Below are positions 27,297 to 35,776 of a DNA stretch of 64,000 nt, in pieces (the stretch's first letter is position 1; each line of letters starts with the position of its first letter). Origin of the DNA: Marivita sp. GX14005 (GTDB taxonomy: Bacteria > Pseudomonadota > Alphaproteobacteria > Rhodobacterales > Rhodobacteraceae); the NCBI RefSeq assembly GCF_023370775.1, contig NZ_JAMCCQ010000003.1, forward strand, positions 337,123-401,122, written 5' to 3'. The translations under genes and the position numbers were made by a program. The notes below the pieces were generated by a model that ran no database searches, was not told the origin of the DNA, and was given only the letters and a program-made list of their open reading frames with translations.

Positions 27297-27710
27297 TCAA
27301 GCTCCAAAGATGGCACGAAGGGACGTGCGCAGCCGGTTGGTGAGGCGGGGATCCGAATGACCGGACGCATCACGGATTTCATTCAGCCAGTCGATCTCGT
27401 TGTCAGTCACGATGGTCTTGAAGATGTCATCCACTGCGGCGCGCGTCGTCTCGAAACCGGCCTGGTCCAATGCGAGGACGAAAAGGAATTTCGGGTCAAC
27501 CTCGAGCGCCTTGGCCATCGCCGGGACACGGTCCAGCGGTAGCTTGGAACTGCCCGCCTTGATCATGCTGACGTAGTTCGGGTTCGGAAATCCGGCCTGT
27601 ATGGCAATCTCGCGCTGGCTCTTTTTACCGGCCAGTTCAAGTATCCGACGGTCAAGGAACTTCGCCAGCTTGCTGTTTTCATAGGGTGTATTTTTCAATG
27701 GACGCTCCAT
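27297..27710 (-). CDS. XRE-family helix-turn-helix regulator
   Basis: A 137-aa protein with a Cro/C1-type HTH at about residues 20-65 (KSQREIAIQAGFPNPNYVSMIKAG, then LPLDRVPAMAKALEVDP). The C-terminal 70 residues are unassigned. I choose ATG 27710 because GGAGG lies directly before it; a GTG four codons upstream is less likely. It is encoded convergently to the SbcDC-like pair, and CACATCATG occurs both just upstream of it (27720-27728) and upstream of the SbcD-like gene (23160-23168). It could therefore repress itself and that pair, which is inference. Confidence 0.85.
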   Translation of the reverse strand: MERPLKNTPYENSKLAKFLDRRILELAGKKSQREIAIQAGFPNPNYVSMIKAGSSKLPLDRVPAMAKALEVDPKFLFVLALDQAGFETTRAAVDDIFKTIVTDNEIDWLNEIRDASGHSDPRLTNRLRTSLRAIFGA

Positions 27711-28176
27711 AGCCTCCGTCACATCATGCGACGTTTCATGCTTCAGCTATAGCGAGCGCAACGTTGGGGAGACGTTGGGTTCTTTCGTCCGCAGACTTAA
27801 AGCTTAAGGCTGTCTTGGTGGTCGAAAAGACATCTTTGCCGGTTTTTCACTGGGACCGGTGGGTCAGTGGGACCAGATGTGACTTCGCGCAGACGATGGC
27901 ACCGCAGTATTTCCCTGCGTTTGTCGCAAGCATCTGAGACACGGGCCAACCGAAAAAGTTGGCCCGCTTGTTACTCACTCAGAGGGCATCAGGTTCGCCC
28001 TGCGGACGCCCGGAGGCCTCCATGCTCGCAAGTTCCATCAAAACTGTCTTCAACGGCTTGCGCAGCGAACCAGGCGTCCAGGGAACCGGTAGCGTGTAAT
28101 TCGAACGCTCAGTATTGGGATGTTCGAGATTTTGAGCGGCCGGTAGTGGGTGCAAGCAATTGTTCCTTGCCTCGCG
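27711..28176. other. Intergenic region with GGGACC repeats, no gene
   Basis: About 465 bp upstream of the XRE gene and downstream of the serine recombinase. Two TGGGACC words sit within 27850-27880 (ACTGGGACCGGTGGGTCAGT and a second copy), echoing the GGACC-rich hairpin found near 29.27 kb on the other side of the recombinase gene. A GGCCAAC...GTTGGCC inverted repeat (27945-27967) with a short A-rich loop may be a terminator for the recombinase transcript. No credible ORF. Confidence 0.5.
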
Positions 28177-28944
28177 TCAGACGAGTTCTGAACCGGAGAT
28201 ATCATCCTCGGTCAGAAGCGCAATCTCGAGCTCGATCGCGGGCCAGCGCTTGCGAAAGGCCTCACGATCCCAGGGCTTCGTTTCGCCAGTCTTGGTGTTC
28301 ATCAACCGGACGATGTTGGCAGAGCGGAGACTGGCCACGCGCTGCTCGTGTGTCAGACAATCGACACCGGGAACGTTTGCCAGGTGAGCCGCCGCTTTCC
28401 GGATGTTGTCGTCACTGCGCAACGCATTGTTAACGATGCCGGTCCTCCTCATCTCATTCGTGAGCGTGCTGCGAGGATTGCGGATATTATGCAATGCACG
28501 GCTTGCCTTCTGTGCCTTGGACTTCGCCTCAGACTCGGCCTCGGCTTTTGCGACCTCTGAGCGAAGTCTCTGGATCGAGACATAGCCAATGTCGCACGAA
28601 TAGACGCGGAGCTTGCACGCACGAATAATAGCGATAGTGGGCAGCCAGCGGCTAAGCCGGTTAACCTTGAACACGAGGAGGGATGCACCGAGGCGTTCGG
28701 CGGCCCGCATCGCTGCCTGGAAGCCGGGACGCTTTTCGGAACCGGGACCAAAGGCAGAGGCTTCGTCAAAATCCTGACCGACGACCTCCATCTTCCTGGC
28801 ACGGGCGAACTGACTCATGGCGATAAACTGCTCTTCGATACTGGGACCATCGCTCTGGGCCAGGGTGGAGACACGTGCGTATAGGAACACGCGACGGCGC
28901 GGCGCGCGGGAATTTTTCGTCGTTTCGGAGGTGGGCTCATACAT
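28177..28944 (-). CDS. Serine recombinase (resolvase-type)
   Basis: A 255-aa protein with an N-terminal resolvase/invertase catalytic domain: FLYARVSTLAQSDGPSIEEQ, where the Ser of ARVST is the nucleophile, and LVFKVNRLSRW, the conserved RLSR segment. After that, residues 125-150 form a charged helix and the C-terminus is divergent from ordinary resolvases, with no zinc ribbon. It may act as resolvase for the element that carries the DUF927 and AlpA-like genes, or be a worn copy of an integrase. Large serine integrases are longer (about 450 aa or more), so it is unlikely to be one. Its ATG follows an ATAAGG ribosome-site-like stretch. Confidence 0.85.
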   Translation of the reverse strand: MYEPTSETTKNSRAPRRRVFLYARVSTLAQSDGPSIEEQFIAMSQFARARKMEVVGQDFDEASAFGPGSEKRPGFQAAMRAAERLGASLLVFKVNRLSRWLPTIAIIRACKLRVYSCDIGYVSIQRLRSEVAKAEAESEAKSKAQKASRALHNIRNPRSTLTNEMRRTGIVNNALRSDDNIRKAAAHLANVPGVDCLTHEQRVASLRSANIVRLMNTKTGETKPWDREAFRKRWPAIELEIALLTEDDISGSELV

Positions 28945-29360
28945 CGTTAAAGGCCTTATCCTATTGGGTTATTGTGACTGAGAGAGGGGTGGTCATGCGT
29001 GTATTAGCGCGAGCCCATCCGAGGCCTTCTTCAGCAGGCGCTGCGCATGCCAGTTGCAACTCGGATCACATGGACCGCATGGGACACTCGAAGAGCTGCG
29101 CACCTTTGCCACCGTTGCTTGATTGTGGACGCCACCGCACCGAATAAGTGAATGGCAGCATCGGCACAGCAACCAGGACCGTGTGCCCACCAGGACCACC
29201 ACAGGTTTGGACAAGTGGTCTGGAGGCAGGTTTGAGGAATTCGGGCTTGGTTTCATGCTGTGACCGTCGGGACCACCATGACCAGAACATTGAAGAATGG
29301 TCATGGTGGTCCCAGCGGTCCACTTCGGTGCGTGGTCAGCCTTGTTGTGCAACGTCGGCG
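28945..29360. other. Gene-free region between DUF927 and recombinase genes
   Basis: About 415 bp that would be the transcript between two minus-strand genes. ORFs on the minus strand here (28993-29352 and 29066-29323) overlap each other and owe their His/Gly/Trp-rich composition to GGACCACC-type repeats, so I do not call them. The main feature is the perfect inverted repeat described separately at 29269-29313, plus a weaker GACCAC...GTGGTC pair at about 29193-29219. Confidence 0.5.
29269..29313. repeat. Perfect 16-bp inverted repeat, 13-nt loop
   Basis: Left arm GGGACCACCATGACCA (29269-29284) and right arm TGGTCATGGTGGTCCC (29298-29313) are exact reverse complements around GAACATTGAAGAA. There is no T-run after it on either strand. 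It lies 48 bp past the DUF927 stop codon. It could be a strong RNA hairpin at the 3' end of that transcript, a protein-binding site, or a recombination or replication site of the element. Confidence 0.9.
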
Positions 29361-30914
29361 TCAGCTCTCCAAGATGCTGGAATTAACCGCGTATACCTTG
29401 GGCCGACCCGGAGTGCTACGACCCATCCGAAGCTGCAAGGTCTCTCCTTTGTCTGTCTTCAGAAGACTCGCTGCCTTATGCAACCTCGCCGCCTGTTGAG
29501 CATTCTCGGACCCGTGGATACGCCACCACGTTTCCGGGCGAATATAAACCCATGCGCTGTCCAGCCAGCCATCCACATCTCCATCAGACCCGATCGGTTC
29601 AAAACGTTCCATGTGCGCCGTCAGATATGTGCGGGTCCTCTCAACCATGTTGCGCATCAGCTCCAGATTACGTTCGGACCGGATAAGATGATCCAAAAAA
29701 GCCGTGCCAGCATGGCCATGATGGTCGACAGCGCCGCGATGCAGTTTCTCCGCAAACAGCATCGATGTTGTCTCGCCGTGCAAATCATCGAATGCGCCAT
29801 ACAAGCGTCCGTCAGATTCGATATCGACAAAACGGATCTCCTGACCCGCGTGGATTTTCTTACCGGCCGATGCCATGTGGTCTGCAAGAGAGATTTCGCC
29901 ACTCGAGAGAACGGCGATGGTCCAGGACTCGCTGGACTTCAGCGCGCCATTCGATGTCATCCGGCTCTTACCCCTGCCATTGGCCAACATGTAAACGATG
30001 TCGCCTGCAATCTTTGGCGACACTTCATGCAATTCGTTGAGCGCAAGAAGACCTCCGCTGCAACCTGATGCAACGGACTCCAGTGCATTGTCTGTTGCGC
30101 GCCAGCTCTGGACAAAACCAATTGCACCCCAGACAGAAGCCGCAACTTCAAGAAGTGTCGTTTTCCCCCGTGATGTCAGACCACGAAAATGAAACCCCCC
30201 GCTTTCCATTGACAAAATCTGCAACAGCGGACCCGCGAAGGCCTGTGAGACAGCCAGCAACATCAGCGGGTTCCCGATGCATTTCGCGGCAATAGCCTTC
30301 CGCCACTCGTCAAGTGATCCCTTCGTGGTCACTGACGCTCCAAGATCACCTGTATCGCGATCGAAAACGGCGTTCTTTTGACCGATGGTTACGCCATTTC
30401 CAAGGACAAACGTGTCCGCATCTGCGTCAAGCCATCCAGACTTTGACACGCGCACAAACCGCTCCTGAGGCCGCCATTCTCTCAGAAAGTCGGCAACCTC
30501 TTTCCGCACGTCGCTGCCCTTTCCCAGCTGCAAGCCACAGTCGAGCAAAGGCCGCAACAAGGCCGCCGGTGAACCGGAAAAATCGACTTCGTCGATCAAG
30601 CGCCGATGGGTATGACCGTCAGCGTCGACGATGTCCAACACGCGGCTCCAACCTGTGCTGTCGACACGGCGACAGATGCCAACAACCCTGACCGGGCTGC
30701 AAATCCACGTGGGATGCTCATCGCCGGCCTCGTCCGGTTCCAAATGATAGATTCCCTCCGACCTCCAAAAATACCTGTCAAGAATACCCTTGGCATCAAG
30801 CGGAACAGACTTCGAAGCACTAGACGCCGAGGTGGTCAGTCCTTCACCGTGAAGCTTGATGATATTTGAAGAGGTCTCAGAAGGACCTTTGGGCACGTGA
30901 AGTTCGTTGTTCAT
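29361..30914 (-). CDS. DUF927 domain protein (ATPase, helicase/primase-like)
   Basis: A 517-aa protein matching the DUF927 family. It has a Walker A-like loop GLTSRGKTT at 245-253, a Walker B-like LLALNELHEV near 290-300 and the family segments GWLDADADTFVLGNGVTIG (about 160-178) and ANGRGKSRMTSNG. The first 120 residues, a possible accessory domain, contain DEVDFSG near 108. DUF927 proteins are found on plasmids, integrative elements and phage-like islands, usually in the place of a replicative helicase. An AAAGGATG ribosome site precedes the ATG. It follows the AlpA-type regulator gene by 126 bp on the same strand and is probably controlled with it. Confidence 0.88.
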   Translation of the reverse strand: MNNELHVPKGPSETSSNIIKLHGEGLTTSASSASKSVPLDAKGILDRYFWRSEGIYHLEPDEAGDEHPTWICSPVRVVGICRRVDSTGWSRVLDIVDADGHTHRRLIDEVDFSGSPAALLRPLLDCGLQLGKGSDVRKEVADFLREWRPQERFVRVSKSGWLDADADTFVLGNGVTIGQKNAVFDRDTGDLGASVTTKGSLDEWRKAIAAKCIGNPLMLLAVSQAFAGPLLQILSMESGGFHFRGLTSRGKTTLLEVAASVWGAIGFVQSWRATDNALESVASGCSGGLLALNELHEVSPKIAGDIVYMLANGRGKSRMTSNGALKSSESWTIAVLSSGEISLADHMASAGKKIHAGQEIRFVDIESDGRLYGAFDDLHGETTSMLFAEKLHRGAVDHHGHAGTAFLDHLIRSERNLELMRNMVERTRTYLTAHMERFEPIGSDGDVDGWLDSAWVYIRPETWWRIHGSENAQQAARLHKAASLLKTDKGETLQLRMGRSTPGRPKVYAVNSSILES

Positions 30915-31040
30915 GTTTCATCCTTTGAAAGCGCACGACTTCGGCTGCCGCGAAAAGTGTTTCGCCGCCTTCGGTTGATTTGCCGGTTTTGAGAAAATTC
31001 AGACGCCGGAATGAAGGAGGTCAGGTTCCGGCAGACTGCC

Positions 31041-31265
31041 TTATGTTAAGATGACAGCCGACCCAGACGCGACAAAGCCAAACGCGCATGTCGCCTCCCA
31101 TGCCTCGATATCCGCCAAGCGCCAACGAGAGGTCTTGCCACCAAGCTTAACTGGCTTCGGGAAATCGCCCTCGCGGCGCCAGCGCCAGATCGTGTCCTTC
31201 GAGACGTTGTAGCGAAGCGCCACCTGTTCCACCGACAAGTAGACACCTGCAGGGACTGCATTCAT
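31041..31265 (-). CDS. AlpA-family transcriptional regulator / excisionase-like
   Basis: A 74-aa MerR-like winged-helix protein: VYLSVEQVALRYNVSKDTIWRWRREGDFPKPVKLGGKTSRWRL is the standard AlpA/excisionase HTH, covering residues 8-50 (quoted in parts: YLSVEQVALRYNVS, TIWRWRREGDFPKP). Such proteins are regulators or recombination directionality factors of integrated elements and are typically the first gene next to the attachment tRNA. Here it lies 310 bp from tRNA-Ser. GGAG nine bases before the ATG supports the start. Confidence 0.92.
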   Translation of the reverse strand: MNAVPAGVYLSVEQVALRYNVSKDTIWRWRREGDFPKPVKLGGKTSRWRLADIEAWEATCAFGFVASGSAVILT

Positions 31266-31575
31266 TCGAGATCACTCCATGAAGACTGCGCACGAAATTG
31301 ATCCCGTTGCCTTAAGAGGCTACGGGATTCATTTTTATATTGCAGTGGTTTAAGCCTGAGCAGTAGACCACACTTTGCGGGAAAAATCAAGCGGCTTCAT
31401 GCCGTGCAGCATGAGATCTTGTAGGCGATTATCTGGGTCACTGGCTTGCGGCCCGCGTTCGCTGTTGCCGCTAGAAAGCTTCTGGCAGAAATGCCCCACT
31501 TATGGAGGCAAGGATGGTGGCAAGAAATCTCTAATAGATGAAAAAACAATAAAATCAGAGGCTTAATAAAAAAAT
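31266..31575. other. Boundary region between the island and tRNA-Ser
   Basis: About 310 bp holding the promoter of the AlpA-like gene and the putative island junction. The last 60 bp are AT-rich (A and T runs around 31540-31575), as is common at attachment sites. No integrase gene and no clear second copy of the tRNA 3' end were found by eye in the window. Confidence 0.5.
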
Positions 31576-31665
31576 TGGCGGAGGCTCAGGGATTCGAACC
31601 CTGGGGACGCTTTCACGCCCAACGGTTTTCAAGACCGCCGCATTCGACCACTCTGCCAAACCTCC
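31576..31665 (-). tRNA. tRNA-Ser (anticodon TGA)
   Basis: A 90-nt tRNA on the minus strand. The acceptor arms GGAGGTT and AGCCTCC pair (with one G-T), followed by discriminator G73 and an encoded CCA. The anticodon loop reads CTTGAAA, giving TGA. A long variable arm (about GGGCGTGAAAGCGTCCC) and the T loop GGTTCGAATCC are present, as expected for class II serine tRNA. The 3' end points toward the mobility genes, so it is the likely integration site of the accessory region. Confidence 0.97.
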
Positions 31666-31849
31666 GATAGGGCGGGACATAGCGGGGCGGGTGCGATTCT
31701 GGAAGGCGCGGGCGGGAAAATCTGCCGCGGCGTGTGAGCGGACTTTTCTTGCGGCGCGCAAGACTGTAGGCTTCGCGCAAAACGAGGACGAGGCTGCGGA
31801 CAGGCGCAATGGGACGCCTCCAGCGGCATATCGGAGAGGCGAGCAGGCG

Positions 31850-32755
31850 ATGAAAGTGACGAACCCCCACCTTTGGTTGCGGCGCGGGCCGCGGACGTTC
31901 CTGCTCTGCAGCGGCGCTGCCCTCGCTCTGGCGGGATGCGAGGGGGGCGGCATGCCGGGCTTTTTGCAAGGCGCCGAGAGCGACGCCGCACCGGCAAGCA
32001 CCGGCGGCGCGGCCCGGTCCACACGGCTGGTGGAGCGCGATGTGGAGGCGCCGGAGGTGTTCCAGGTGTCCGAGCCGGGGCTTTGGGATGGGCGGCCCTC
32101 GCTGGGGGGCGTCTGGGCGGCGCATCCCGATGTGACCGAACCGGAGCGCGTCATCATCCGCAACGAGACCAATGGCAAGTTCGTGATCGGCGCGCTTTTC
32201 CGCAAGGAACGCGAGACGCCGGGGCCGAAGCTGCAGATTTCCTCGGATGCGGCGGCGGCGCTCGATGTGCTGGCCGGCGCGCCGACACAGCTCAACGTCG
32301 TGGCGCTCAGGCGAGAGGAAGTGCCGGGCGAGGCCACCGCCGCGCCGGCGCAGGATGCGCCGGGTGTCGATGGCGGGCTGGGCGGGCCGAGCGATGTGTC
32401 CGAAACCGCGCTCGATCCGGTGACGGAAAGCGCGGCGGCGGCGCTGGACGCGGCGCCCGCACCGGCGACGCAACCCCCTGCCCCGGCTCAGGCACCCGCA
32501 CCGAAACCGGCAGCGCGGGCGCTCGACAAGCCGTTCATCCAGATCGGCATTTTCAGCATAGAGCAGAACGCCGAGAACACCGCGACCGCGATGCGGCAGG
32601 CCGGCATGGTGCCGACGGTGCTCAAGCAATCCTCGAGCGGCAAGACCTTCTGGCGCGTCGTCGTCGGCCCGGCACAGACCCGCGCAGAGCGCAGCGCGTT
32701 GCTTGAAAAGATCAAGGCATCGGGCTTTACAGACGCCTATGCCGTCACCAACTGA
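31850..32755 (+). CDS. SPOR-domain lipoprotein
   Basis: A 301-aa envelope protein. From the ATG at 31850 it begins MKVTNPHLWLRRGPRTF with a lipobox LALAGC ending near residue 25, so Cys would be lipidated and the protein anchored to a membrane. The middle is Ala/Pro-rich and disordered (about 160-220). The C-terminal 75 residues form a SPOR domain (KPFIQIGIFSIEQNAENTA, then KTFWRVVVGPAQT), which binds denuded peptidoglycan at division sites. The open frame reaches back to 31691, but that extension lacks a signal peptide. It precedes the D-Ala-D-Ala carboxypeptidase gene by 47 bp, which fits a cell-wall role, as rlpA-like genes do. Confidence 0.85.
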   Translation: MKVTNPHLWLRRGPRTFLLCSGAALALAGCEGGGMPGFLQGAESDAAPASTGGAARSTRLVERDVEAPEVFQVSEPGLWDGRPSLGGVWAAHPDVTEPERVIIRNETNGKFVIGALFRKERETPGPKLQISSDAAAALDVLAGAPTQLNVVALRREEVPGEATAAPAQDAPGVDGGLGGPSDVSETALDPVTESAAAALDAAPAPATQPPAPAQAPAPKPAARALDKPFIQIGIFSIEQNAENTATAMRQAGMVPTVLKQSSSGKTFWRVVVGPAQTRAERSALLEKIKASGFTDAYAVTN

Positions 32756-32802
32756 CCTGCCGCGCTGCATCGCAAAGCGGGCCGCCTGACCGGAGAGCTG
32801 CC

Positions 32803-33993
32803 ATGATCCGCCGCCCCAGAACCCTTCTTGCCGCAGGGCTTGCCGCGCTGCTGCTGACCAGCGCGCCGCTCGCCGCGTTCGACACAAATGCGCGCGCGGC
32901 TTTCGTTCTGGACGAGACCACCGGCACGGTGCTTCTGTCCAAGAACGCCGATGAGCCGCTGCCGCCCGCCTCCATGTCCAAGCTGATGACGCTTTACATC
33001 GCCTTCGAGGCGGTGCGCGACGGGCGGTTGCAGATGGACGAGAAACTGCCCGTTTCGGCCCATGCCAATTCCTTCGGCGGCTCGACGCTGTTCCTGCGCG
33101 AGGGCGAGCGCGTTTCAGTCGAGGATCTGCTGCGCGGGATCATCGTTCTGTCGGGCAACGATGCCTGTGTGGTGATCGCCGAGGCGCTGTCGCCCGATGG
33201 GACCGAGGCCGGATTCGCGCAACTGATGACGCAGCGCGCGCAGCAACTCGGGCTGACCAGTTCAACCTTCAAGAACGCCAGCGGCTGGCCCGCCGAGGGT
33301 CATCTGATGTCGATGCGCGACCTGACGCTTCTTGCGCAGCGCATCATCGAGGATTTCCCCGAATTCTACGAGATGTTTGCGGAAAAGGAATTCCTCTTCG
33401 ACGAGGAGGAGGCGCAGAACCGCTACAACCGCAATCCGCTTCTGGGGCTGGGTATCGGCGCGGACGGGCTCAAGACAGGGCATACGCAGGAGGCCGGCTA
33501 CGGGCTTGTAGGCTCGGCCAAGCAGGGAGAGCGGCGGGTGATCTTCTCGATCACGGGGCTCGACTCGACGCAGGCGCGCGCACAGGAATCCGAAGCGATC
33601 GTCAACTGGGCCTTTCGGCAATTCGCCGAAAAAACCGTGACGCGCGCAGGCGCGGTGATCGCGGAGGCCGATGTCTGGATGGGCGCGCAAGGCAAAGTCG
33701 GACTGGCAGCGAAGGAGGACGTGACGCTGCTTCTGCCCAATACGCCGGGGCGCGGCGTGACGGCGGAGGTGGTCTATACCGGCCCGATCGAGGCGCCTGT
33801 CACCGAAGGGCGGCAGCTGGCCGAGCTCATCATCAGCCCCGAGGGGCTGCCCGAACACCGCATCCCGCTTTTCGCGGCGTCGAGCGTGCCGGCGAGCGGC
33901 TTTGTCGACCGGATGATGAATGTCTCGCAGGTGTTGATCGGACGGCTCCGGCCGGCATCGGCAGAGGTGGCACCTGCCGAGGGCGCGATGTGA
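32803..33993 (+). CDS. dacC: D-alanyl-D-alanine carboxypeptidase (PBP5/6 type)
   Basis: A 396-aa serine-type penicillin-binding protein that trims the terminal D-Ala of peptidoglycan pentapeptides in the periplasm. There is a Sec signal peptide (MIRRPRTLLAAGLAALLLTS), the active-site SxxK at S57-K60 (SMSK), SGN at 117-119 and KTG at 224-226, all intact. The C-terminal 100 residues form the PBP5 C-terminal domain, ending in a possible amphipathic segment. A GAGAGC stretch lies before the ATG. The gene symbol is approximate, since dacA/dacC/dacF paralogues cannot be told apart here. It overlaps the start of tmk by 4 bp. Confidence 0.93.
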   Translation: MIRRPRTLLAAGLAALLLTSAPLAAFDTNARAAFVLDETTGTVLLSKNADEPLPPASMSKLMTLYIAFEAVRDGRLQMDEKLPVSAHANSFGGSTLFLREGERVSVEDLLRGIIVLSGNDACVVIAEALSPDGTEAGFAQLMTQRAQQLGLTSSTFKNASGWPAEGHLMSMRDLTLLAQRIIEDFPEFYEMFAEKEFLFDEEEAQNRYNRNPLLGLGIGADGLKTGHTQEAGYGLVGSAKQGERRVIFSITGLDSTQARAQESEAIVNWAFRQFAEKTVTRAGAVIAEADVWMGAQGKVGLAAKEDVTLLLPNTPGRGVTAEVVYTGPIEAPVTEGRQLAELIISPEGLPEHRIPLFAASSVPASGFVDRMMNVSQVLIGRLRPASAEVAPAEGAM

Positions 33994-34616
33994 GCCGAAG
34001 CGGGCTTTTCCTCAGTTTCGAGGGCATAGACGGGTCGGGAAAATCCACGCAGGCGCGGCTTCTGGCGGATCGTCTGCGCGGCGCCGGGCGCGAGGTGGTG
34101 CTGACGCGCGAGCCGGGCGGCAGCGCAGGGGCCGAGGAGATCCGCGCGCTGGTGCTGCAGGGCGATCCCGACCGCTGGTCGGCGGAGACCGAGCTTCTTC
34201 TTTTCACCGCCGCGCGCCGCGATCATCTGGAGCGCACCATTCGCCCGGCATTGGAGGCCGGCAAGATCGTGATCTGCGACCGTTTCGCCGACAGCACGCG
34301 GATGTATCAGGGTCTGTCGCGCGGCGATCTGCGCGGCAAGGTCGATGCGCTGCACGATCTGATGATCGGGGTCGAGCCCGATCTGACGCTTCTGATCGAC
34401 ATGGATCCGGCCATCGGGCTTGCCCGCGCCAAGGCGCGCAACACGGCCGAGGAGCGGTTCGAGGATTTCGGCCAGCCGTTGCAGGAGCGGATGCGCGCGG
34501 GCTTTCTCGAACTGGCCAAGGAATTCGCGCCCCGGTTCCACGTGATAGACGGCGCGAGATCGCCGGAGGCGGTGGCCGAAAGCATCTGGGCCACGGTGAG
34601 CGCGCGTCTGCCATGA
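33990..34616 (+). CDS. tmk: Thymidylate kinase
   Basis: A 208-aa dTMP kinase (dTMP + ATP to dTDP). The P-loop FEGIDGSGKSTQ is at about residues 10-21, the DR-type motif CDRFADSTRMYQG is near 90-105, and the lid region is present. The start is GTG, overlapping the dac stop as GTGA, and no ATG fits. Its stop overlaps the holB start by 4 bp (ATGAG). The order dac-tmk-holB-tatD-MBL is the usual one in Rhodobacterales and many other alphaproteobacteria. Confidence 0.96.
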   Translation: MSRSGLFLSFEGIDGSGKSTQARLLADRLRGAGREVVLTREPGGSAGAEEIRALVLQGDPDRWSAETELLLFTAARRDHLERTIRPALEAGKIVICDRFADSTRMYQGLSRGDLRGKVDALHDLMIGVEPDLTLLIDMDPAIGLARAKARNTAEERFEDFGQPLQERMRAGFLELAKEFAPRFHVIDGARSPEAVAESIWATVSARLP

Positions 34617-35731
34617 GCGAGAACAGACCAGAGCCGGACCGCATCGACGGTGCGCCCCATCCGCGCGAGACCGAAGCGCTATTCGGGCAGGACGCGGCAC
34701 AAGAGGGGTTCCTGCAAGCCTTCGCGTCTGGGCGTCTGCATCACGGCTGGCTCATCACCGGGCCGCGCGGGGTCGGCAAGGCGACGCTGGCATGGCGCAT
34801 CGCACGGTTCCTGCTGGCGACGCCGCCGGAAGATGGCGGGATGTTCGATGCCCCGCCCCCGCCGGTCGATCTCAACATCGCCGCCGATCATCCGGTCGCG
34901 CGGCGGATGTTGGCCGGATCGGAGCCGGGGCTTTTCGTCCTGCGCCGTCCCTATGACGAGAAGGCCAAGCGGCTCAAGGCGCAGATCACTGTCGATGAGG
35001 TGCGGCGGCTCAAGAATTTCTTCGCCCTATCGGCCGCCGATGGCGGGCGGCGGGTGGTGATCGTCGACACCGCCGATGACATGAATGTCAACGCGGCCAA
35101 TGCCTTGCTCAAGCTTCTTGAAGAGCCACCAGACCGCACGGTGCTGCTTCTCGTCAGTCATCAGCCGTCACGCCTCCTGCCGACGATCCGCTCGCGCTGC
35201 CGGGAATTGCGGCTTTCGCCGCTCGGACCGCCCGACATGGCGCAGGCGCTGGCGACAGCGGATATCGATCCGGCGGGGGCGGATCCGGCGGCGCTTGCCG
35301 CGCTGTCGGGCGGATCGGTCGGCGCGGCGGTGCGGCTGCTCGAACAGGACGGGCTGACGCTCTACGCCGATCTGGTCAAGCTGCTGGGCACCCTGCCCGA
35401 CCTGAGCCGCCCGCTGGCCATCGCGCTGGCCGAAAGCGCGGCGGGGCGCGGGACGGAGGATCGGCTCGATCTGCTGCTGACACTGCTCGATCGCGCATTG
35501 GCACGGCTTGCCCGCACCGGCGCGACGGGCAAGCCGCCCGATCCCCCTGCTGCCCCGAAGGAGGCGGAAATCCTCGCGCGGCTCTCGCCCGGCCCACAGG
35601 CCGCGCGCATCTGGGCGCAGCTCGCGCAAAGCGAGGGCGACCGGCTGCGCCACGGGCGCGCGGTGAACGTGGAAACCGGCTCGCTCCTGCTCGGCACGTT
35701 CCTCGCGTTTTCGCAAGCCTGCCCCAGATAG
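34613..35731 (+). CDS. holB: DNA polymerase III delta' subunit
   Basis: A 372-aa clamp-loader subunit. The AAA+ core has Walker A-like GPRGVGKATLAWRIA near residue 48-62, VIVDTADDMNVNAANALLKLLEEPP at about 145-170 (Walker B region and box VI, quoted here in parts: ADDMNVNAANALLK), and the sensor SHQPSRLLPTIRSRCREL segment near 180-200. It loads the sliding clamp as part of the replication complex. The C-terminal third is Ala/Gly/Pro-rich, as in other alphaproteobacteria. It overlaps tmk by 4 bp and precedes tatD by 45 bp. Confidence 0.94.
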   Translation: MSENRPEPDRIDGAPHPRETEALFGQDAAQEGFLQAFASGRLHHGWLITGPRGVGKATLAWRIARFLLATPPEDGGMFDAPPPPVDLNIAADHPVARRMLAGSEPGLFVLRRPYDEKAKRLKAQITVDEVRRLKNFFALSAADGGRRVVIVDTADDMNVNAANALLKLLEEPPDRTVLLLVSHQPSRLLPTIRSRCRELRLSPLGPPDMAQALATADIDPAGADPAALAALSGGSVGAAVRLLEQDGLTLYADLVKLLGTLPDLSRPLAIALAESAAGRGTEDRLDLLLTLLDRALARLARTGATGKPPDPPAAPKEAEILARLSPGPQAARIWAQLAQSEGDRLRHGRAVNVETGSLLLGTFLAFSQACPR

Positions 35732-35776
35732 GGCGGATGGCTTGACGCCACTCTTCGCATTGCCGATATCTCGGCC

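Noticed and set aside
28993..29352. A 119-codon minus-strand ORF after the DUF927 gene
   Set aside because: Its composition comes from GGACC-type repeats and a hairpin, a second ORF overlaps it in another frame, and no ribosome site or family is seen.
31375..31566. A 63-codon ORF next to tRNA-Ser
   Set aside because: It lies in the AT-rich junction, has no ribosome site and no family resemblance.
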